Assembly: GCA_964636575.1 (NCBI GenBank)
Contig: CAZWSE010000027.1
Location: forward strand, 1-36,723
DNA from: CAZWSE01 sp964636575
Lineage (GTDB): Bacteria; Pseudomonadota; Alphaproteobacteria; Rhodobacterales; Rhodobacteraceae
DNA: 36,723 nucleotides
Direction: 5' to 3'
The notes under the pieces are model-generated. The model worked only from the letters and a program-made list of their open reading frames with translations. It did not search any database and was not told the DNA's origin. Positions within the stretch are counted from its first letter, which is position 1, and the number at the start of each line of letters is the position of its first letter. The position numbers and the translations under genes were made by a program. Shown here piece by piece: positions 1 through 8,374 of this stretch.

Positions 1-54
1 CGGGATGCTGGCGGCGCAATCAAAGACGCGCGCACCAGCCGTGATACTGAAACG

Positions 55-219
55 TCAGGCGGACAGCCGCTCGATTTCTTCTTTCAGTTGCAGCTTTCGT
101 TTCTTCATCGCAGAGACATCTAACCCGTCTGCGCCCGGGGATCGTTGGGCCTGTTCAACAGCCTCGCTCAAGGATTGGTGCTTTTTCTTCAGTTCTTGCA
201 GGTGCGAGCTCAAGCTCAT
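55..219 (-). CDS. DUF465 (YdcH-like) small coiled-coil protein
   Basis: A 54-residue, highly charged helical protein. The central run of Lys/Glu/Gln and the pattern LxxLKKKHxxL...KKRKLxLKEEIERL are typical of the DUF465/YdcH family, whose function is not established. I chose the ATG at 219 because a strong AGGAGG ribosome-binding site lies 6 bases upstream; the frame stays open upstream to 261, but that start has no such support. It lies 113 bases downstream of the methyltransferase gene on the same strand and may be transcribed with it or from its own promoter. Nothing can be called in the 54 bases to its left. Confidence 0.85.
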   Translation of the reverse strand: MSLSSHLQELKKKHQSLSEAVEQAQRSPGADGLDVSAMKKRKLQLKEEIERLSA

Positions 220-332
220 AGTCGTCCTCCTTCTGAATGTTGTGCAGTTCCAGAAAACCATATTTCCGGAATCCTGTCACGCCGCAGTCGCAGCATAGGG
301 TTAGCATCTGGTTAATTTCCGCCATTCACTGC

Positions 333-1091
333 TCAAAAATGCAGCGCAGCACCGTCCCGCAAAACCGCCGAAACCGCCGCCGCATAGTCCCTTGGTCCTT
401 CAACATGAACAGCCCCAGTATGCATCACCAAAGGCGGACACAGCCGAAACGGCGTGCGTCCCCCCTTGCGGGCGCGCAGAATAAACCGCTCAGGATCACG
501 CCCCGCACGCGATACAATCGGCAGGACTTCAATGTCGCCCAAACGATCCGCACAGGCCGCGATAACCTCCGGCAACCGCTCAATCCGCTGGATCAAATGG
601 AACTGCCCACGGGGCGCCAACCGCTTTGATGCGGCTTTGATCCAATCAACAAGCGGCAAGTCACCGCCATGGGCCACTTCACGCCCTGCATCATCCGCAG
701 CAGCGCCGTGATCGCGGTCATAGTAAGGCGGGTTCACAACCACATGATCAAACCGGCGGGCGCGAACGCCCTCAGGCAAATCGCCCACATCGCCAGTCAC
801 CACGGCCAACGCCAAGTCGTTCGCCGCTGCATTGCGCACCGCCAATGCAGCATAGTCCGGCTGCACCTCAACACCTACACAGTCCAAACCCGGAACACGG
901 GCCGCCAAACACAAGGCCACCCCGCCGACACCGCACCCAAGATCAAGAACCGTTTGACCCGTCACAGCAGGGACAGAAGCCGCTAGCATCACCGTGTCCA
1001 CACCTGCACGAAATCCGGTCTTTGGCTGGTACAAATGAACCTGCCCGCCAAGAAAGGCATCACGGGTCAAATCAGCCGCATCCCAAGCCAT
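333..1091 (-). CDS. TrmN6-like tRNA (adenine-N6) methyltransferase
   Basis: A 252-residue class I SAM-dependent methyltransferase. Motif I is visible as LDLGCGVGG near residue 50. The catalytic NPPYY motif near residue 120 is the signature of N6-adenine methyltransferases, and the N-terminal GFRAGVDTVMLAA segment matches the TrmN6 (YfiC) family, which methylates adenine 37 of tRNA1(Val) in E. coli. The substrate here is inferred from family only. Its ATG shares one base with the TGA of the DUF2007 gene (TGATG), so the two are probably translationally coupled. Confidence 0.85.
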   Translation of the reverse strand: MAWDAADLTRDAFLGGQVHLYQPKTGFRAGVDTVMLAASVPAVTGQTVLDLGCGVGGVALCLAARVPGLDCVGVEVQPDYAALAVRNAAANDLALAVVTGDVGDLPEGVRARRFDHVVVNPPYYDRDHGAAADDAGREVAHGGDLPLVDWIKAASKRLAPRGQFHLIQRIERLPEVIAACADRLGDIEVLPIVSRAGRDPERFILRARKGGRTPFRLCPPLVMHTGAVHVEGPRDYAAAVSAVLRDGAALHF

Positions 1092-1303
1092 CAGCGCAGT
1101 TCGATACCGTTGTCCAGAACCGTACGCAAAGCCACATCATAATCGCGTTCACGAACCATCAAACGACGCGGGAAAATCCCGATCCCACCTTCAAGAATGC
1201 TCATATTTACGTCCATCTGAAAGCAGTCTATATCCTCGCCCTGTAAGAGAGCAGTGGCAAAGGCTATTATTGTGGGGTCTGAGCTGCGCAAAAGTTCTTT
1301 CAT
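1091..1303 (-). CDS. DUF2007 family small protein
   Basis: A 70-residue protein starting MKELLRSSDPT, with the central segment ALLQGEDIDCFQMD and the ending typical of DUF2007 (putative signal-transducing, PII-like fold). Family members of this size are common beside the methyltransferase in Rhodobacterales; their role is unknown. It is the first gene of a leftward pair and its stop overlaps the methyltransferase start by one base. It diverges from the polyprenyl synthase gene across only 55 bases, which must hold both promoters. Confidence 0.85.
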   Translation of the reverse strand: MKELLRSSDPTIIAFATALLQGEDIDCFQMDVNMSILEGGIGIFPRRLMVRERDYDVALRTVLDNGIELR

Positions 1304-1358
1304 ACGTTAGGATGTAAGGGCGCGGGCACATACTGTCCATGCTGCCAAAAGGGTCTAT

Positions 1359-2360
1359 ATGAACACCATGGATCAGATCACAAAACCGCACGATCGTCTG
1401 GCCGACTATCTGGCCGCAGATATGGACGCCGTGAACACGCTGATCCGCGACCGGATGGCTTCCAAACACGCGCCGCGCATCCCCGAAGTGACCGCTCATT
1501 TGGTCGAGGCTGGCGGCAAGCGGCTACGGCCCATGCTGACACTCGCGACAGCGCGTCTGTGCGGGTATGACGGCCCCTACCACATCCATCTGGCCGCCAC
1601 GGTTGAGTTCATTCACACCGCGACCCTGCTGCACGATGATGTGGTCGATGAAAGCGGACAGCGACGCGGGCGGCCTACCGCGAACCTGCTTTGGGACAAC
1701 AAATCCAGCGTCTTGGTCGGCGATTATCTGTTTTCGCGGTCGTTCCAACTGATGGTCGAAACGGGCAGCCTACGGGTGCTCGATATTCTGGCCAATGCGT
1801 CCGCCACCATTGCCGAAGGCGAGGTGCTGCAACTGACCGCCGCCCAAGATCTCGCCACAGACGAAAGCATCTATTTCCAAGTCATCCGCGGCAAAACGGC
1901 AGCACTGTTCTCCGCAGCCACCGAAGTGGGCGGTGTCATTGCGGGCGCAGACGACGCGCTTGTGCAGGCGCTCTTTGACTACGGCGACGCGCTCGGGATC
2001 GCCTTTCAAATCGTCGATGATCTGCTTGACTACCAAGGCGTGGCGACCGCCACAGGCAAGAACGTGGGCGATGATTTCCGCGAACGCAAACTGACACTGC
2101 CAGTGATCAAAGCGGTGGCCTTGGCCGATGCAGAAGAACGCGCCTTTTGGCAGCGCACGATTGAGAAAGGCGACCAGCGCGATGGCGATCTCGATCACGC
2201 GCTCATGCTTTTGAACAAGCACGGCACCCTGACCGCCACCCGCGACGCCGCGATGGAATGGACCAATCGCGCAAAAGCATCCCTAAGCGCCCTGCCCGAT
2301 CATCCGGTCAAAGACATGCTGATTGATCTGGCAGATTATGTCGTCGAACGGATCAACTAA
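1359..2360 (+). CDS. ispB: Long-chain polyprenyl diphosphate synthase
   Basis: A 333-residue trans-prenyltransferase that extends farnesyl or geranylgeranyl diphosphate with isopentenyl diphosphate to make the side chain of ubiquinone. The first Asp-rich motif is LLHDDVVDE near residue 90, followed by RRGRPTAN. The second is FQIVDDLLDY near residue 220. The GGKRLRP substrate-binding motif is near residue 52. The ATG at 1359 is preceded by AAAGGG at a workable distance. Rhodobacterales normally make ubiquinone-10, so decaprenyl chain length is more likely than octaprenyl, but the sequence alone does not settle this. It converges with ispE, another isoprenoid gene. Confidence 0.9.
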   Translation: MNTMDQITKPHDRLADYLAADMDAVNTLIRDRMASKHAPRIPEVTAHLVEAGGKRLRPMLTLATARLCGYDGPYHIHLAATVEFIHTATLLHDDVVDESGQRRGRPTANLLWDNKSSVLVGDYLFSRSFQLMVETGSLRVLDILANASATIAEGEVLQLTAAQDLATDESIYFQVIRGKTAALFSAATEVGGVIAGADDALVQALFDYGDALGIAFQIVDDLLDYQGVATATGKNVGDDFRERKLTLPVIKAVALADAEERAFWQRTIEKGDQRDGDLDHALMLLNKHGTLTATRDAAMEWTNRAKASLSALPDHPVKDMLIDLADYVVERIN

Positions 2361-2364
2361 GGCT

Positions 2365-2407
2365 CGCTAACTCAAAGTCGTGGCGAAGCGCGCTAACTCA
2401 AAGTCGT
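2365..2407. repeat. 17-bp direct repeat at convergent gene ends
   Basis: The 17-mer CGCTAACTCAAAGTCGT occurs at 2365-2381 and again at 2391-2407, a period of 26 bases. The right copy contains the last codons and stop of ispE; the left copy is intergenic. This looks like a short tandem duplication of the ispE 3' end. Confidence 0.8.
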
Positions 2408-3214
2408 CGCAGCCACCCACCACTCCGGCATGATCTGCGAAATCCGACGCGCATCGGCTGACGCCTCGGACGCAGTGGCATAAAGCCCGAAACACGTCGC
2501 ACCGGACCCGGACATGCGTGCAAACGCAGACCGGCCTAGCGCATCCAGAACCTCTTGCACCACAGGCGCGACCTTAATCGCAGGCGCTTGCAGATCATTG
2601 CGGGTTTGGGCCAGCCAGGCAATCAATTCAGCCACCCCATCAAAGGCAGGCACCTCATAAGGCATCGGCGCATTTTCTTTTAATGACAATGCGTTAAACA
2701 CATCCGGCGTTGACACAGGCACCCGTGGGTTGACCAACACGGCATGCACCAAAGGCAAGGGCGGTACAGCCACGATCTGCTCCCCCACGCCCCGCATGCG
2801 CACCGCAGATTGATGCAAACAGACAGGCACATCAGCGCCAAGTGATACCAAATCAGCGGGGACAGAGGCCCCCCAAACAGTCGCCAAAGCACGTACAGTG
2901 GCCGCCGCATCCGCCGATCCACCACCAATACCCGACGCCACAGGCAAGACCTTCTCAAGCGACAAAGCCGCACCACCATCGCCCATCATACGGGCGGCCT
3001 TCAGCATCAAATTGTCGGGGCCATCGGGCACATCATCAGCAAAGGGGCCAGTCACAGACAGCGTCAACTCATCCGCAGGCTCGGCAGACACCTTGTCGCC
3101 GACAGCCGCAAAGCACACCAGACTGTCCAACAGATGATAGCCATCATCGCGCTGACCAGTAACATGCAACGACAGGTTCACCTTGGCAGGTGCGAAAACG
3201 TCTACGCGGGTCAT
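2393..3214 (-). CDS. ispE: 4-diphosphocytidyl-2-C-methyl-D-erythritol kinase
   Basis: A 273-residue GHMP kinase that phosphorylates CDP-methylerythritol in the MEP pathway. The N-terminal PAKVNLSLHV with DGYHLLDSL is the IspE substrate region, the ATP-binding glycine loop is ASGIGGGSADAAA near residue 90, and the C-terminal MSGSGATCFGL is GHMP motif 3. An in-frame TTG further upstream (3235) overlaps the preceding gene; the ATG at 3214 gives the normal family N-terminus and leaves a 7-base gap after the TPR gene. Together with the convergent polyprenyl synthase this makes a small isoprenoid cluster. Confidence 0.93.
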   Translation of the reverse strand: MTRVDVFAPAKVNLSLHVTGQRDDGYHLLDSLVCFAAVGDKVSAEPADELTLSVTGPFADDVPDGPDNLMLKAARMMGDGGAALSLEKVLPVASGIGGGSADAAATVRALATVWGASVPADLVSLGADVPVCLHQSAVRMRGVGEQIVAVPPLPLVHAVLVNPRVPVSTPDVFNALSLKENAPMPYEVPAFDGVAELIAWLAQTRNDLQAPAIKVAPVVQEVLDALGRSAFARMSGSGATCFGLYATASEASADARRISQIMPEWWVAATTLS

Positions 3215-3221
3215 CTCAGGA

Positions 3222-4913
3222 TCAATCAGTCGCAAGCTTCAAAGCAGGGGCGCCTTCTTCTTCCAAGACAACATCCAACCCGACTTCCAACTTGCGACGG
3301 ATGCGGGCAGCGTCCTCTTCCTTAGGCTCAAACGACAAGGCACGGTGCCACTGGAACTCGGCCTCACGGGTGCGACCCACAGCCCAATACACATCGCCCA
3401 GATGGTCGTTGACGATGGGGTCGACGGCCTCGATCTCAACGGCCTTTTCCATAGGCTCAACGGCCTCATCATAACGGCCAAGGCGGTACAGAACCCAACC
3501 CAGACTGTCGATGATGTATCCACTGTCAGGACGGGCCTCGACAGCGCGTTCGATCATGGAAAGGGCCTCATCCAAATTGATGCCCTTCTCGACCATCGAA
3601 TAGCCCAGATAGTTCAACACCTGCGGCTGATCGGGGTTGCGCTCTAAGGCGGATCTGAAATCAGCCTCGGCCTTGTCCCACATGTCCAACCGCTCATGGG
3701 AAATGCCACGGGCATACAGCAAGAACCACTCAGACCGCGCACCCTCAGGCGTCAAAAGCAGGGCTTGATCATAAGCAGCGGCGGCTTTTTCAAACTCTTC
3801 GCTTGTGCGGAACAAATCGCCCAACTCGGTGTGGATAACAGCCAGATCAGGGTAAGACCGCGCAAGCTGTTCCAACACTTCGATAGACGCATCAACCTTG
3901 CCATCGCGCGCAAGGGCTTCGGCACGGCCAAGCTCGGCGGCGTGGAACGACGGATTGTCACTCGACACGCGCTTATAGGTCTCAATGGCAAGATCATATT
4001 GGCCCAACTCGTCCAGCAACGTGGCACTTAACAAGGTCGCGTCCACATGATCGGGACGCAGGTACTCAGCCACGCGGGAATAGAGCAACGTGTAGTCTTC
4101 ACCGGTCTCATTCGACAGGGCAGCCGCGACAGAGTAGAACACCTCGGCCATACCATCCTGCACGGATGTGACGTAGCTAAAGGGGGTCTGCTCATCAGCA
4201 GTCAAACGGGTGCGCATCGCCTGCACTTCGGGGTCGGCACCAGTGCCAAAAGCACCCTCTAGCATCTCCAGCGCATCCTCATTGCGGCCAAGCTGCGACA
4301 TGATCTCGGCCCAGGCCAAAGCCCCACGACGGGTACGGGCCAGACCACCGGCAGACCCATCGGCAAAAATGGCATCGGCACTTTCAAAATCCCCGACAGA
4401 GGCCAAAGCCATCGCCTTGTGATAAAGGGCAAAGCCCTTCAAGCCTGTTTCCTCGGACAAAGCATCAAAAGCCGCCAAAGCCTGCGCAGGATCACCGGCA
4501 CCCAGCTTCGCCCAAGCCTGCACCAACCCGTCCACCAAAGGCCCGATCTTGCGGTCCTCGGCGTCGCGGGCGATCAGATCATCATACCGGCCATCTTTCA
4601 CAAGACCCGCAGTGACAACCATATGGGCGACCTGACTTTTCAGATCAGCCTCTTCAATCAGACGGGCAATCGGCAAGGAACGGTCCAAAGCACCGCGTGA
4701 CAACAGGGCAACTATCGTATTTTCCTGCATCGCCGCATTGGAACGGTCACGGGCCAGCGCGCGGGTGTAATAGTCAGCGGCAGCATCAAAATCGCGGGCC
4801 ATCGCAGCGGACCGACCGGCAAGATAAGGCCCCGCAATCGACTGGGCAGATGCACCCTCGGTCAGCACGGAAAGCCCCAAAAGGGCCGCAAAAGACATCT
4901 TCAATACGCGCAT
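3222..4913 (-). CDS. Secreted tetratricopeptide-repeat protein
   Basis: A 563-residue protein with a clear signal peptide (positive start MRVLK, hydrophobic core, AxA site with cleavage expected after Ala23). The rest is a string of TPR helical hairpins; the best are near residues 320-350 and 390-510, with the A/L/Y/P spacing of the repeat (for example NYLGYSMVEKG and DSLGWVLYRLGRYDEA). TPR arrays scaffold protein complexes, so a periplasmic assembly role is inferred; no enzymatic motif is visible. Its stop lies 7 bases from ispE, so the two are probably co-transcribed. Confidence 0.85.
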   Translation of the reverse strand: MRVLKMSFAALLGLSVLTEGASAQSIAGPYLAGRSAAMARDFDAAADYYTRALARDRSNAAMQENTIVALLSRGALDRSLPIARLIEEADLKSQVAHMVVTAGLVKDGRYDDLIARDAEDRKIGPLVDGLVQAWAKLGAGDPAQALAAFDALSEETGLKGFALYHKAMALASVGDFESADAIFADGSAGGLARTRRGALAWAEIMSQLGRNEDALEMLEGAFGTGADPEVQAMRTRLTADEQTPFSYVTSVQDGMAEVFYSVAAALSNETGEDYTLLYSRVAEYLRPDHVDATLLSATLLDELGQYDLAIETYKRVSSDNPSFHAAELGRAEALARDGKVDASIEVLEQLARSYPDLAVIHTELGDLFRTSEEFEKAAAAYDQALLLTPEGARSEWFLLYARGISHERLDMWDKAEADFRSALERNPDQPQVLNYLGYSMVEKGINLDEALSMIERAVEARPDSGYIIDSLGWVLYRLGRYDEAVEPMEKAVEIEAVDPIVNDHLGDVYWAVGRTREAEFQWHRALSFEPKEEDAARIRRKLEVGLDVVLEEEGAPALKLATD

Positions 4914-4980
4914 ACCGCCCGCCTCACATTAGATCTGTTGAGATAAAGGTAGGGCGCAAGACCCGATTGCGCAACAAACG

Positions 4981-5003
4981 AAGGCGGACCAGTGGCCCGC
5001 CTT
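4981..5003 (-). terminator. Hairpin terminator downstream of ETF:ubiquinone oxidoreductase
   Basis: AAGGCGGACC and GGCCCGCCTT form a 10-bp stem with one mismatch around a 3-base loop. On the minus strand it lies about 45 bases past the oxidoreductase stop and is followed by the T-rich CGTTTGTTG, so it fits a factor-independent terminator for that gene. Confidence 0.7.
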
Positions 5004-5047
5004 AGCAAAAAGATCACAGGGGTGAAGGGGCAAACCCTAACCCGAGA

Positions 5048-6697
5048 CTACATATTCGGGTAGTTCGGCCCGTCGCCGCCCTGCGGGGTTGTCCAGGTGA
5101 TGTTCTGGCTCGGGTCCTTGATATCGCAGGTTTTGCAATGAACACAGTTCTGGAAGTTGATCTGGAACTTAGTGTCCTTGCCCGCTTCCTCGATGAACTC
5201 ATAAACACCCGCCGGACAATACCGCGCAGAGGGGCCAGCGTATTTGGCCAAGTTGACCGCTACAGGCACCGACGCATCGGTAAGCTTCAGGTGCGCAGGC
5301 TGCGATTCCTCATGGTTGGTAAAGGAAAACGCCACATTGGTCAGACGGTCAAATGACAAGGTGCCGTCAGGCTTGGGATAGTCGATAGGCTTGTGCTTTG
5401 ATGCATCCTCGGTCGCATCAGCATCGTTTTTGCCGTGGGACACAGTGCCAAACAGCGAAAAGCCAAGTGTGTTGGTCCACATATCGAACCCACCCAGCAC
5501 CAGCGACGCCGTCATCCCGTATTTGGACCACAGCGGTTTGACGTTGCGCACTTTCTTCAAGTCTGTGCCAATCGCGCCTGTGCGGACTTCATGCTCGTAA
5601 GCAGACAGCTCATCGCCGGAACGGCCACCTTGGATCGCAACAAACGCTGCCTCGGCCGCTGCCTTGCCCGACAACATCGCGTTGTGATTTCCCTTAATGC
5701 GCGGGACGTTGACCATACCCACGGAACAGCCCAGCAAGGCGACACCCGGGGCCACCATCTTGGGCATGGACTGATAGCCGCCTTCAGTGATGGCACGGGC
5801 GCCATATGCAACACGCTTGCCGCCTTTCAACAGGTCGGCCACCATCGGATGATGCTTGAAGCGCTGGAATTCCATGTAAGGGAACAAATGCGGGTTTTTG
5901 TAGTTCAAATGGACGACAAAGCCGACGTAAACCTGATTGTTCTCAAGGTGATAGATGAAAGACCCGCCACCAGCGTTCTTGCCCAAAGGCCAGCCGGACG
6001 TATGGGTGACAGTGCCTTCTTTGTGCTTGTCAGGGTCAATTTCCCAGATTTCCTTCATGCCAAGGCCGTACTTTTGCGGCTCTTTGCCTTGGGCAAGATC
6101 ATACTTGGCAATAACTTCCTTCGACAGGGATCCGCGCACGCCCTCGGATAGGAACACATACTTGCCATGCAGCTCCATACCAGGCTCGGTGTTCTCACCA
6201 ATGGACCCGTCGGCCTCTAAGCCAAAGACGCCTGCAACAACGCCCTTAACCTCACCATTATCGCCATAAACGATCTCGGAACAGGCCATACCGGGAAAAA
6301 TTTCAACGCCCATGGCCTCGGCTTGCTCAGCCATCCAACGACACACATTGCCCATGGAAACGATGTAGTTGCCGTGGTTGTTCATCAATGGGGGCATCGG
6401 GAAATTGGGGATACGCAGCTTGCCCGCCTCGCCCAGCATATAGAAATTGTCTTCCTTGACGGGGACATTCAAAGGGGCACCCTTTTCGGCCCAATCAGGG
6501 ATCAAGGCATCCAGACCAACCGGATCAAGAACCGCACCCGACAGGATATGCGCGCCCACTTCGGATCCTTTTTCCAAGACAACAACGTTCAAATCAGCAT
6601 CCAGCTGTTTCAAACGGATCGCAGCGGACAAGCCCGCAGGGCCAGCGCCCACGATCACGACATCATATTCCATTGCTTCGCGTTCAATCTCGGCCAT
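5048..6697 (-). CDS. Electron transfer flavoprotein:ubiquinone oxidoreductase
   Basis: A 549-residue membrane-associated flavoprotein that takes electrons from reduced ETF, fed by acyl-CoA and other dehydrogenases, and passes them to ubiquinone. The FAD-binding GAGPAGLSAAIRL is near residue 18. The C-terminal [4Fe-4S] domain shows CPAGVYE, then NCVHCKTCDIKDP, followed by the family-typical NITWTTPQGG end. An upstream in-frame ATG exists at 6712, but the ATG at 6697 has a GGGAG ribosome-binding site 7 bases away and gives the usual MAEIERE start. It links functionally to the acyl-CoA dehydrogenase at 20.6-22.3 kb. Confidence 0.95.
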   Translation of the reverse strand: MAEIEREAMEYDVVIVGAGPAGLSAAIRLKQLDADLNVVVLEKGSEVGAHILSGAVLDPVGLDALIPDWAEKGAPLNVPVKEDNFYMLGEAGKLRIPNFPMPPLMNNHGNYIVSMGNVCRWMAEQAEAMGVEIFPGMACSEIVYGDNGEVKGVVAGVFGLEADGSIGENTEPGMELHGKYVFLSEGVRGSLSKEVIAKYDLAQGKEPQKYGLGMKEIWEIDPDKHKEGTVTHTSGWPLGKNAGGGSFIYHLENNQVYVGFVVHLNYKNPHLFPYMEFQRFKHHPMVADLLKGGKRVAYGARAITEGGYQSMPKMVAPGVALLGCSVGMVNVPRIKGNHNAMLSGKAAAEAAFVAIQGGRSGDELSAYEHEVRTGAIGTDLKKVRNVKPLWSKYGMTASLVLGGFDMWTNTLGFSLFGTVSHGKNDADATEDASKHKPIDYPKPDGTLSFDRLTNVAFSFTNHEESQPAHLKLTDASVPVAVNLAKYAGPSARYCPAGVYEFIEEAGKDTKFQINFQNCVHCKTCDIKDPSQNITWTTPQGGDGPNYPNM

Positions 6698-6783
6698 GTA
6701 TCGCACTCCCATAGAGGTGTAAAAACAAGTTGATTGTGGCTAAACCAGCCTGTGCGCCTTTGCAATCAGGACGACACATAAAA

Positions 6784-6807
6784 ATGTCGCGGGTGGCAAG
6801 GGCACCC
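6784..6807 (-). terminator. Possible weak terminator after rpiB
   Basis: On the minus strand just past the rpiB stop, GGGTG and CACCC can pair around 7 bases. A TTTTT run follows a few bases later. The stem is only 5 bp, so this is tentative. Confidence 0.3.
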
Positions 6808-6812
6808 AGCGC

Positions 6813-7256
6813 TCAAGCAGGCTCGATCATATCAACGCGCGTGGCATGGCGACCGCCCTCAAACTCGGTTGCCAGAAAAGCCTCAACGATCTCCATCGCC
6901 AAACCCGCCCCGATGACACGGGCACCGAGGGACAGCATATTGGCGTTATTATGGGCACGGATCATACGGGCGGAAAAGGTGTCAGAACAGACACCGCAGC
7001 GGATACCAGGCACCTTATTGGCCGCCATCATAATGCCCTGCCCTGTGCCACACAGGATGATACCAAGGGCACAATCGCCGGATGCCACGCGCGTCGCGGC
7101 TGCCTGACCATGCAGCGGATAATGGGTGCTCTCAGAGGTCATCGGACCAATATCAACAGGCTCCCAGCCCAGCGTCGCGATATGGGCGGCAATCGCCTGC
7201 CGCAAAGCGATATCTGCATGATCGCTCGAAAGCACAACGCGCTTGGTATTGGTCAT
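6813..7256 (-). CDS. rpiB: Ribose-5-phosphate isomerase B
   Basis: A 147-residue RpiB/LacAB-family isomerase interconverting ribose 5-phosphate and ribulose 5-phosphate (or a related sugar phosphate). Visible are SSDHAD with Asp12 and His13, the catalytic-Cys loop IILCGTGQG with Cys69, and the phosphate/active-site stretch AHNNANMLSLGARVIG. Length matches the family. A G-rich ribosome-binding site (GGGGGA) precedes the ATG. It sits between soxR and the ETF oxidoreductase on the same strand. Whether the real substrate is ribose 5-phosphate or another sugar (such as allose 6-phosphate) cannot be decided here. Confidence 0.92.
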   Translation of the reverse strand: MTNTKRVVLSSDHADIALRQAIAAHIATLGWEPVDIGPMTSESTHYPLHGQAAATRVASGDCALGIILCGTGQGIMMAANKVPGIRCGVCSDTFSARMIRAHNNANMLSLGARVIGAGLAMEIVEAFLATEFEGGRHATRVDMIEPA

Positions 7257-7325
7257 ATCGGCATATCCCCCATGTCCCGAAATCCTTGGCTCACCCTTAC
7301 CATAGGGCCAGACAACATCCAGCCT

Positions 7326-7778
7326 CTAAACCGCAGGTCGATCACCCATCAAATAGCGGGCACCGGCTCCTTTAGACGCAGCTGTATCCGCAGGATTATA
7401 AAGGGCACAGGCGGTCAGGCTCAAACAACCACACCCAATGCAACTGTCCAATGTATCCCGCAAACGCTCCATCGCGGCGATACGCGCATCCAGCTCAACA
7501 CGAAAACCGGCACTCAAACGGGCCCAGTCAGCGGCAGTCGGGGTGCGACCGCCTGGCAGGCTATCCAGCTGAGCCTTAATCTGCGGCAAGGTAAACCCGA
7601 ACTGCTGTGCTATCTTCACAAAGCTCAAACGGCGAATATCAGCACGCTCAAACCTACGCTGGCCACCATCATTGCGCCACGGCACAACCAATCCTTCAGC
7701 CTCATAATACCGCACAGCAGACACGGCCAATCCGGTACGACCCGCAACAGCGCCAATCGTCAAACCATCCCGCGCCAT
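7326..7778 (-). CDS. soxR: Redox-sensitive MerR-family regulator SoxR
   Basis: A 150-residue MerR-family activator. The N-terminal winged helix (TIGAVAGRTGLAVSAVRYYEAEGLV) is followed by the dimerisation helix and the [2Fe-2S] ligand set Cys113, Cys116, Cys118 and Cys124 (CX2CXCX5C, within CIGCGCLSLTAC), diagnostic of SoxR. The frame is open upstream to 7847, but the ATG at 7778 has a strong GGAGGGGG ribosome-binding site and gives the normal N-terminus. SoxR senses redox-cycling compounds through its cluster. It diverges from a VOC-family gene, its likely target, with a MerR-type promoter between them. Confidence 0.95.
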   Translation of the reverse strand: MARDGLTIGAVAGRTGLAVSAVRYYEAEGLVVPWRNDGGQRRFERADIRRLSFVKIAQQFGFTLPQIKAQLDSLPGGRTPTAADWARLSAGFRVELDARIAAMERLRDTLDSCIGCGCLSLTACALYNPADTAASKGAGARYLMGDRPAV

Positions 7779-7823
7779 AGCACCCCCTCCTTTACCCTTT
7801 TGCAAATACTCAAGAAAAACGCC

Positions 7824-7854
7824 TTGACCTAAACCTAACTTGAGCAATTACGCT
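7824..7854 (+). promoter_or_regulatory. SoxR-type promoter and operator for the VOC gene
   Basis: A -35 TTGACC (7824-7829) and a -10 TACGCT (7849-7854) are separated by 19 bases, the stretched spacer typical of MerR-family promoters. The spacer region carries CCTAAACCTAACTTGAGC (7828-7845). This aligns with the E. coli soxS SoxR box (CCTCAAG-TTAA-CTTGAGG): the right half is well kept and the left half degenerate. It drives the rightward VOC gene by inference. Confidence 0.65.
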
Positions 7855-7882
7855 AAAACAACAGCAAACAGGAGACTCTACA

Positions 7883-8263
7883 ATGCAAGCAGAACTCGAA
7901 CACGCAAACATCACCGTCACAGACCCCGACGAAACCGCGAAATGGATGGGGGATGTCTTCGGATGGCAGGTCCGCTGGGCAGGGGACGCGATGCAAACAG
8001 GGCGCACAGTGCACGTAGGCACAAAAGGAACCTATCTGGCGCTTTTCAGCTTCGGCGGTCAGGATAAATCCACCGATACCAGCTACAAAACCGTGGGCGC
8101 GATGAACCACATCGGGGTAACAGTCACCGATCTGGACGCGACAGAGGCTAAGGTTAAGGCGGCGGGGTTCACGACCCATATGCACGGGGATTACGAACCG
8201 GGGCGGCGGTTCTACTTCAACGACGCAGACGGGATCGAATACGAATGCGTCGCCTACGATTGA
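7883..8263 (+). CDS. VOC-family (glyoxalase/bleomycin-resistance fold) protein
   Basis: A 126-residue protein with two beta-alpha-beta-beta-beta VOC modules. N-terminal ELEHANITVTDPDETAKWMGDVFGW pairs with a second half starting MNHIGVTVTDLDATEAKVKAAGF. The end FYFNDADGIEYECVAYD holds a likely metal-ligand Glu. An AGGAG ribosome-binding site lies 8 bases before the ATG. It diverges from soxR with a SoxR-type promoter in front, so a role in defence against redox-active compounds or reactive electrophiles is inferred. The substrate is unknown. Confidence 0.85.
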   Translation: MQAELEHANITVTDPDETAKWMGDVFGWQVRWAGDAMQTGRTVHVGTKGTYLALFSFGGQDKSTDTSYKTVGAMNHIGVTVTDLDATEAKVKAAGFTTHMHGDYEPGRRFYFNDADGIEYECVAYD

Positions 8264-8374
8264 TTGCCGACGCCCCCTATTCCCCTTGCAATCCCCCCGC
8301 CTAAACTGTCAGGTATCTGCCAACTCCAACGGTGGACGCCCTTTGCCACCCTCAATACGTGGACAAAAGCGCCC

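Noticed and set aside
2393..3235. ispE starting at an in-frame TTG at 3235.
   Set aside because: That start overlaps the TPR gene by 14 bases and adds residues not seen in the family; the ATG at 3214 fits better.
6846..7832. A 328-codon open frame on the plus strand.
   Set aside because: It spans the reverse of rpiB and soxR, both strongly supported by motifs.
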